A stretch of 8,429 nucleotides of DNA, taken from positions 1 through 8,429 of the forward strand of contig CAMLJW010000219.1 in NCBI GenBank assembly GCA_946480485.1. Direction: 5' to 3'. The stretch is from an uncultured Streptomyces sp. Its GTDB lineage: Bacteria; Actinomycetota; Actinomycetes; Streptomycetales; Streptomycetaceae. This document shows positions 4,174-8,429 of this stretch, piece after piece (the first letter of the stretch is position 1; the number at the start of each line of letters is the position of its first letter). The notes under the pieces are model-generated. The model did not search any database, was not told where the DNA came from, and saw only the letters and a program-made list of their open reading frames with translations. The position numbers were made by a program, and so were the translations under genes.

Positions 4174-4974
4174 TCACCGGTTCCATCCCCCGTGAGCCGT
4201 CCCCAACCAGCGAGCGATCGCTTCACTGCGCGAGGAACTGTGCAGCTTTGCGAAGATGTGGTTGATGTGGTTCTTGACGGTCTTCTCGCTGATGAAACAC
4301 GTGGCGGCGATCTGCCGGTTGCTCATGCCGGCCGCGATGAGATCCATGACCTCAGCCTCCCGTGAACTCAGCCCGAAGTCCCCTCGGTTGCGGTCGCGAC
4401 GACGGAGCCCCGCCGCGTAGCCGAGTCGAGCCTTGGACGACTGTGCCACAACTGGTTGCAGATGCGAAGAATTTTCGTTGGGTTCGTGCGCATCGTTGAG
4501 CGCATTCGAGAGGGGTGGCGTGGCCGAGGGCGATACAGATGACGTAGCAGATGAGGAGTTGGCCGCCGAGGAGGGCCAGAAGGCGGGCCTTCCGTCGCTC
4601 AGGTCCCGTACCGCCGTGATCAGTTCGTCGACCGTGAACTCGCCGTGCACGAGGTAACCGACCGCGCCCAGCCGCAACGCCTCCGCCACCACCTCGGGTG
4701 CGGCGCTGTACGTCAGCATCATCACGGGAGCCAGGCGGGCCAGGGAGGGCAGCGCGGTCAGGCCGTCCGTGCCCGGCATACGTACGTCCAGGAGGACCAC
4801 GTCCGGGCGGACGCCGGTCGTGTGCGTAACCGCCTCCGCACCGTTCGCCGCCTGCGCGACGACACGGATGTCCGGGTGGGCGTCCAGCAGGGCCGCGAGG
4901 CCCGCCCGGACGACCGGGTTGTCGTCGGCCACGAGCACCCGCAGAGGCGGGCCGGTAAGTGCCGGGTCAGACAT
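4174..4974 (-). CDS. NarL/FixJ-type response regulator
   Basis: The protein has 266 residues. The receiver domain (about 11-125) has the acidic pair D17/D18 in VADDNP, phospho-acceptor Asp63 in LLDVRMPGTDG and Thr88 in MMLTYSA. At the place of the conserved Lys (GYLxK) it has His110 (GYLVHGEF). A long, Ser/Ala/Asn-rich linker (about 132-198) separates it from a LuxR-type helix-turn-helix (about 200-260) with LSSREAEVMDLIAAGMSNRQ and SEKTVKNHINHIFAKL, which binds DNA. The ATG at 4974 overlaps the kinase stop by 8 bp. AGGAGG lies 6 bases upstream, inside the kinase gene, so the pair is translationally coupled and almost certainly works together. Its place directly before flp suggests that it controls pilus genes; targets are unknown. 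Confidence 0.93.
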   Translation of the reverse strand: MSDPALTGPPLRVLVADDNPVVRAGLAALLDAHPDIRVVAQAANGAEAVTHTTGVRPDVVLLDVRMPGTDGLTALPSLARLAPVMMLTYSAAPEVVAEALRLGAVGYLVHGEFTVDELITAVRDLSDGRPAFWPSSAANSSSATSSVSPSATPPLSNALNDAHEPNENSSHLQPVVAQSSKARLGYAAGLRRRDRNRGDFGLSSREAEVMDLIAAGMSNRQIAATCFISEKTVKNHINHIFAKLHSSSRSEAIARWLGTAHGGWNR

Positions 4975-6439
4975 GTGCGGCCTCCTCTTGGGAAGTGCTG
5001 GGGGCGTTCGAAAGGGAGGGTGGCGCAGGAGTCCCCCGCGGGATCAGCGGGAGGTTTACGACAACCTCCGTGCCTCCGTGCGGACCTCGGAACACCTGGA
5101 TCCGCGCACCCATCGTCGTCGCGCGCTCCGCCATGCCGAGCAGCCCGAAGTGGCCGGATTTCGCGAGGTGTCGTATGTCGTCCAGGGTGGCACCCGGGCC
5201 CGTCCCGTCGTCCTGGAGCGTCAGGTGGAGATGAGACTGGTCGGTGTTGAGTTCGATCTGCACCCGGGTCGCTTGTGCGTGGCGGTGCGTGTTCTCCAGC
5301 GCCTCCGACACGATCGAAAGGAGTTGGTGGGCTGCCCCGTCCGGCAGTTCGAGGGTCCGATCGGTACGGTCGGCCCGGTCGGCCTGGTGGCGCAGCGTCG
5401 CCGAAATCCCCGTACGCGACTCGAAGTCCTCCACACGCGCCGCCAGTTCCGCCACCAGGTGCGCCACCAGGTCCGTCGGCGGAGTCGTCAGCGCCTCATG
5501 GCGGCGCAGGTCCGTCAGGAGGTCGCGGGATTCCGCCGCCGCTCGACGGGCCGCGCTCGCCACCGCCGTGGCCTGGTCCTTCAGGGCACGGGGGTCGGGG
5601 GCGGTGTGGTCGGCGGTGGCCGCGAGGGCCTCGGCGGTCAGGGCCAGGCCGTGCAGGGTCTTGGCCACCGAGTCGTGCATCTCGCGGGCGAGGCGGGCCC
5701 GTTCCAACTCGACGGCCTCGGCCACGGCCAGCCGGGAGTTCGCCTCGGCGAGCGCCTGACTGGCGGTGCCGAAGTGGAACATCAGATTGCGCAGGGTTAC
5801 GCCGATGATGCCGGCCGCGACGCAGAAGCCAGCGACGAGGAGGGTGCTGGCGCCGGCTCCGGGGCGGTGTTCCCAGGCCCTGAGCACCATGAGCAGAACG
5901 ACGAGTTGGAGCCCCGTGAAGATGCCGGAGCCGCGCCAGCCGTACAGCAGCCCGGAGAGGAGCGGGGTGCAGACGGCCGCGTACGCGAGTGGGGACGCCG
6001 GGGACGCGGTGAGCAGGAGTATCGCGCCGAAGACCAGGTCCACCGCCATGAGGGTGGGGTGGGCGAGGAGGCGGGGGGCGAAGCGGTCCCAGTCCCTGAG
6101 CATGGCGTACGAGCCCATGACGCCCAGGACGGCTGCCGCGAGTACGCCGTAGCGGGGCGGGCCGCCCGTCGCGTTGGCCATCGCGAAGGGCGCGCCGATC
6201 GCGATAAGCGTCAGACGGACCGCGAACGCCTGGCGGCACAGGGCCTGCAGGGCGTTCAACTGGAGACGGACACTGCCGGGAGGGGGGGCGTCGTCGGCGA
6301 GGTAACCGGCCGCCGGGGCGACGCGCCGCCGCCCAGCCGTGCCCACGGCAGCTGAAGCCGAGGCCGAAGCCGAAGCCGCGGCGGCAGCCTCGGCCGCGCT
6401 CTCTAACCTCCTCGCCATTCCCCTCGTCCCCCTCGTCAT
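4967..6439 (-). CDS. Membrane sensor histidine kinase (HisKA_3 type)
   Basis: The protein has about 490 residues from ATG 6439. Numbers below count from TTG 6475, where the frame opens. The N-terminal half has about five or six hydrophobic segments between 84 and 227 and no large outside domain, so it probably senses a membrane or intramembrane signal. The dimerisation box is ARLAREMHDSVAKTLHGL, with phospho-accepting His267. The ATPase domain shows SEALENTHRHA (N box, 390-400), DDGTGPG (422-428) and GHFGLLGMAERA (441-452). It phosphorylates the co-encoded regulator. The start is unclear. TTG 6475 overlaps the tadC stop (TTGA), while ATG 6439 and ATG 6418 each have G-rich upstream sequence. 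Residues 25-45 are an Ala/Glu then Ala-Ser repeat made by a GCYGAR hexamer (6351-6374). The ending QEEAAHV overlaps the regulator start. Confidence 0.92.
   Translation of the reverse strand: MTRGTRGMARRLESAAEAAAAASASASASAAVGTAGRRRVAPAAGYLADDAPPPGSVRLQLNALQALCRQAFAVRLTLIAIGAPFAMANATGGPPRYGVLAAAVLGVMGSYAMLRDWDRFAPRLLAHPTLMAVDLVFGAILLLTASPASPLAYAAVCTPLLSGLLYGWRGSGIFTGLQLVVLLMVLRAWEHRPGAGASTLLVAGFCVAAGIIGVTLRNLMFHFGTASQALAEANSRLAVAEAVELERARLAREMHDSVAKTLHGLALTAEALAATADHTAPDPRALKDQATAVASAARRAAAESRDLLTDLRRHEALTTPPTDLVAHLVAELAARVEDFESRTGISATLRHQADRADRTDRTLELPDGAAHQLLSIVSEALENTHRHAQATRVQIELNTDQSHLHLTLQDDGTGPGATLDDIRHLAKSGHFGLLGMAERATTMGARIQVFRGPHGGTEVVVNLPLIPRGTPAPPSLSNAPSTSQEEAAHV
6351..6374 (-). repeat. 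Hexanucleotide repeat (four GCYGAR units) in the kinase gene
   Basis: Plus-strand reading is GCTGAA, GCCGAG, GCCGAA, GCCGAA in tandem. On the coding strand it yields alternating Ser-Ala in the cytoplasmic leader before the first membrane segment. Copy number could vary between strains without breaking the frame. Confidence 0.75.
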
Positions 6440-6471
6440 CCCCCTCACCCTGCTAATGGTCGTGCTCAATC

Positions 6472-7362
6472 TCAACGCCCCAGGATCGAGCCGAAGTTCG
6501 TTCCCGACCCCAGGAACATCCCCGTGGCGATGAGGATCATCGTGGCCGGGAGCATGAAGACCAGCGTGACCATCGTCGCCTTGGGGATCGTCTTCGCGGC
6601 CCGGCGGCGGGAGTTCTGGGCGTCGGTGCGCCGCATGTCCGTGGCCAGCTGAATCAGCGTCTTCGCGATCGGGGAACCCAGTTCCTCGCCTTGCTGCAAG
6701 GCCGAGACGAACTGGGCGACCTGCTCCGATGAGTTGCGCTTGCGCAGTTCGTCGAAGGCCTGGCGGCGGCTGACGCCCATGTCCATCTGGCGGAGTGCGA
6801 TGCGCAGTTCGTCCGCCCAGGGACCCTCGTACTTCTCCGCTACCCGGTCCAGGGCCTGCCGGAAGCCGAGTCCCGCCGAGACAACGACCGCCAGGACGTC
6901 CAGGAAGTCGGGGAGGGTGCGGTCGATGACCTCTTTGCGTTCGCGTATGCCCTGCCAGATGAGGGCGTCGGCGGCCAGCAGGCCGAAGCCGAGTGCCAGC
7001 AGGGCGAAGAGGAGCTGTCCGTTCGTGAGGAAGAGCAGGAAGAGTACGACGCCGAAGACGCCGTACACGGCGCGGCGGGCCGCGTAGCGGTTCAGGGTCA
7101 GGCCGCCGGGGTTGCCCGCCATGTCGATGCGGCGGCGCTTGGCGTCGACGCGGCGCCGGCCCATCAGGCGCAGGACGAGGGGCGCGAAGCGCATGCCGAG
7201 GCGGTCCACGGCGGAGTCGGCCTTCGAGACCCGGGTGGACCCGACCTCCAGAGCCAGGGCCAGGTCAGTGGGGAGCTTGGCGTCCGCGCGGAGCATACGG
7301 ATACCGAGGAAGAGGCACGCGGCGGCGGCACCCGTCAGTGCGGCGAGGAGCAGAGCGGTCAC
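6472..7362 (-). CDS. tadC: TadC-like pilus platform protein (type II secretion F family)
   Basis: The protein has 296 residues. One membrane segment lies at the N-terminus (TALLLAALTGAAAACLFLGI). A cytoplasmic basic stretch follows, then a hydrophobic pair (about 96-132), a GspF domain (about 150-265) and a final membrane helix (MVTLVFMLPATMILIATGMF). The GspF part shows RTLPDFLDVLAVVVSAGLGF and ALRQMDMGVSRRQAFDEL, then QQGEELGSPIAKTL, all typical of TadC. With TadB it forms the inner-membrane platform on which the TadA ATPase drives pilin polymerisation. The GTG at 7362 has GGAGGAG 6 bases upstream; the gap from tadB is 13 bp. The stop TGA overlaps a TTG that may start the kinase gene. This is the ordinary length and layout for actinobacterial members, and I see no defects. 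Confidence 0.92.
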   Translation of the reverse strand: MTALLLAALTGAAAACLFLGIRMLRADAKLPTDLALALEVGSTRVSKADSAVDRLGMRFAPLVLRLMGRRRVDAKRRRIDMAGNPGGLTLNRYAARRAVYGVFGVVLFLLFLTNGQLLFALLALGFGLLAADALIWQGIRERKEVIDRTLPDFLDVLAVVVSAGLGFRQALDRVAEKYEGPWADELRIALRQMDMGVSRRQAFDELRKRNSSEQVAQFVSALQQGEELGSPIAKTLIQLATDMRRTDAQNSRRRAAKTIPKATMVTLVFMLPATMILIATGMFLGSGTNFGSILGR

Positions 7363-7375
7363 GGGGAACTCCTCC

Positions 7376-8317
7376 TCACACTTCGATCTTGCCGAGGCGG
7401 CGGATGACGAAGAAGCCGACCGTATAGAGGCCCAGGGCGACGAGCACCAGGATCTGGCCGACCGGGGAGCCGGTCACGCGGGCCAGCGCGCCCTCGTTCG
7501 AGGAGTTGACCAGGAGGAGGGAGCCCAGGCCGAGGAGGGGGACCGTGAAGGCGGTCGCGTTGACCTCGGAGAGCATGGTGCGCACCTCGCGGCGGGTCTC
7601 CTTGCGGTCCTCCAGGGTCTGGGTGAGGTTGCGCAGGCTGTTGACCACGGGTCCGCCGGCCTTGTTGGAGAGGACCAGCGTCGTGACGAGGACGACGAGT
7701 TCGCGGGACGGGAGACGTTCGGCCAGTTCGCCCAGGGTGTCGTCGATGGAGCGGCCGAGGCTCAACTGCTCGGCGACCTGCGCCAGTTCATCGCCCGCGG
7801 GGGCCTCCAGTTCTTCCGCGGCCATCGCCAGGGCCGTACGCAGGGCGAGTCCGGCGGCGGAGGCGTTGGCCAGGAGGCGGGCCACGTCCGGGAGCTGGTT
7901 GATGAAGGCCTCGATGCGCTTCTGGCGCTGCCAGTTGAGGAAGATCGCGGCGCCCCAGACGCCGATCGCGGCCGCGACGGGGCCGAAGAAGGGGGCCAGT
8001 GCGGCGGACGCGATCAGCCACAGCGCCACGACCACTGCGGCCACGTACATGAAGAACTCCCCCGCCGTCAGGTCGAGTCCGGTGGCCGACAGGCGCAGCT
8101 GGATGGTGCGGCCGAGGCGGGTGCGGCGCAGACGGCGGTCGACTGCCGGGAAACGGCGTGCGCGGCCCCCGGCCGTACGCAGCGGGCCGCCGCCGAAGAG
8201 GCGGTCGACGAGGGCCTGGCGCTGGGCACGTCCGCGCGCGTACGTGTGCACGCCCGCGACGGCGAGCGTGCCGCACAGAACGGTGGCGCCGAGGGCCAGC
8301 AGGGCGGGGGCGTTCAT
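7376..8317 (-). CDS. tadB: TadB-like pilus platform protein (type II secretion F family)
   Basis: The protein has 313 residues. An N-terminal membrane helix (about 4-24) is followed by a basic loop (RRFPAVDRRLRRTRLGR), a long hydrophobic hairpin (about 86-127), and a GspF domain with INQLPDVARLLANASAAGLA, LSLGRSIDDTLGELAERLP and LVLSNKAGGPVVNSLRNL. Two C-terminal helices close it (about 255-275 and 285-305). It pairs with the TadC-like protein to build the membrane platform of the Flp pilus machine. ATG 8317 is chosen over GTG 8326 because AGGAGG lies 8 bases before the ATG and would overlap the GTG. This removes three residues from the longest frame. It is the first complete gene of the cluster in the window; tadA should lie upstream, to the right. 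Confidence 0.93.
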   Translation of the reverse strand: MNAPALLALGATVLCGTLAVAGVHTYARGRAQRQALVDRLFGGGPLRTAGGRARRFPAVDRRLRRTRLGRTIQLRLSATGLDLTAGEFFMYVAAVVVALWLIASAALAPFFGPVAAAIGVWGAAIFLNWQRQKRIEAFINQLPDVARLLANASAAGLALRTALAMAAEELEAPAGDELAQVAEQLSLGRSIDDTLGELAERLPSRELVVLVTTLVLSNKAGGPVVNSLRNLTQTLEDRKETRREVRTMLSEVNATAFTVPLLGLGSLLLVNSSNEGALARVTGSPVGQILVLVALGLYTVGFFVIRRLGKIEV

Positions 8318-8429
8318 GGCGCGCACCTCCTGGGAGAGGGAGAGGGAAAGGGTGTGGGGATGGCGGCGGCCGGGCTGGGGGCCCTGGTGCAGGCGGGGGC
8401 GGGGGGCGGCATGGGTGTCGTGGTGGATG
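8314..8429 (-). CDS. Possible C-terminal tail of an upstream gene (tadA expected), partial
   Basis: On the minus strand one frame is open from the right edge and stops at TGA 8314-8316, overlapping the tadB ATG as ATGA. It reads as a Pro/Ala/Thr-rich tail (PMPPPAPACTRAPSPAAA...PRRCAP). In Tad loci the ATPase gene tadA normally precedes tadB and such overlaps are common. The tail itself has no recognisable TadA motif, and another minus-strand frame is equally open with even higher third-position GC, so this stretch may simply be an intergenic leader. Confidence 0.25.
   Translation of the reverse strand, partial: STTTPMPPPAPACTRAPSPAAAIPTPFPSPSPRRCAP
8326..8331 (-). promoter_or_regulatory. Ribosome binding site that fixes the tadB start
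   Basis: AGGAGG on the minus strand lies 8 bases before ATG 8317. It overlaps the alternative GTG at 8326, ruling that start out. Confidence 0.75.

Noticed and set aside
3830..4186. N-terminal extension of the TadG-like frame up to ATG 4186
   Set aside because: It covers flp completely in another frame. The residues are Gly/Ser/Arg-rich with a run of Arg, and no ribosome binding site or family similarity supports it.
4769..6355. Long plus-strand frame opposite the kinase gene
   Set aside because: It is the antisense shadow of the kinase and regulator and shows no recognisable domain.
8376..8429. Plus-strand start MAAAGLGALVQAGAGGG after a purine-rich stretch
   Set aside because: It opposes the pilus cluster and would point away from it. 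The G-rich upstream looks like the complement of a C/T-rich leader, and too little sequence remains to judge.
1..8429. CRISPR array, tRNA, rRNA or riboswitch
   Set aside because: I saw no regularly spaced repeats, no cloverleaf or rRNA-like segments, and no known riboswitch core on either strand.

Overview
The base composition, the very high GC at third codon positions, GTG starts, purine-rich ribosome binding sites and the gene families all point to a Streptomyces or close actinomycete chromosome. This assignment is by reading, not by database search.

Layout from left to right, with nearly everything on the minus strand. Positions 1-115 hold what looks like debris of an IS200/IS605-type element: a hairpin resembling a TnpB guide-RNA end, followed by a TnpB zinc-ribbon fragment cut by the window edge. 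Next is a short-type cis-prenyltransferase gene (156-929). Positions 930-1505 hold no convincing gene. They contain runs of G on the plus strand, a textbook minus-strand intrinsic terminator at 1254-1294, and a 24-bp direct repeat of one arm of that terminator at 1069-1092. Positions 1506-1840 carry a decayed plus-strand ArsR/SmtB regulator that can be read as NmtR-like (Ni/Co type) across one frameshift.

From 8429 down to 1983 runs one compact minus-strand cluster for a Tad/Flp pilus. In order of transcription it has tadB and tadC (GspF-fold membrane platform proteins), a sensor histidine kinase, a NarL-type response regulator, an Flp pilin, a TadG-like pseudopilin, a lipoprotein, and a secreted OmpA-domain protein. 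Most junctions overlap or are under 35 bp. The longest gap (102 bp) lies between the regulator and flp, which could allow separate expression of the pilus subunits. The tadA ATPase and the prepilin peptidase are not visible; tadA would be expected just beyond the right edge.

I infer that the membrane platform, pilin, pseudopilin, lipoprotein and OmpA-domain protein form a surface appendage anchored to or passing through peptidoglycan, and that the embedded two-component system controls it. The most unusual points are the lack of any sensible ATG/GTG/TTG start for the TadG-like gene (a CTG overlapping the flp stop is the best candidate), a His where response regulators normally have the conserved receiver Lys, the hidden regulator pseudogene, and the terminator-arm duplication in the G-rich spacer. 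I did not find a wholly new system; the closest is the Tad pilus with its own two-component system and an OmpA-domain partner in a single-membrane organism.
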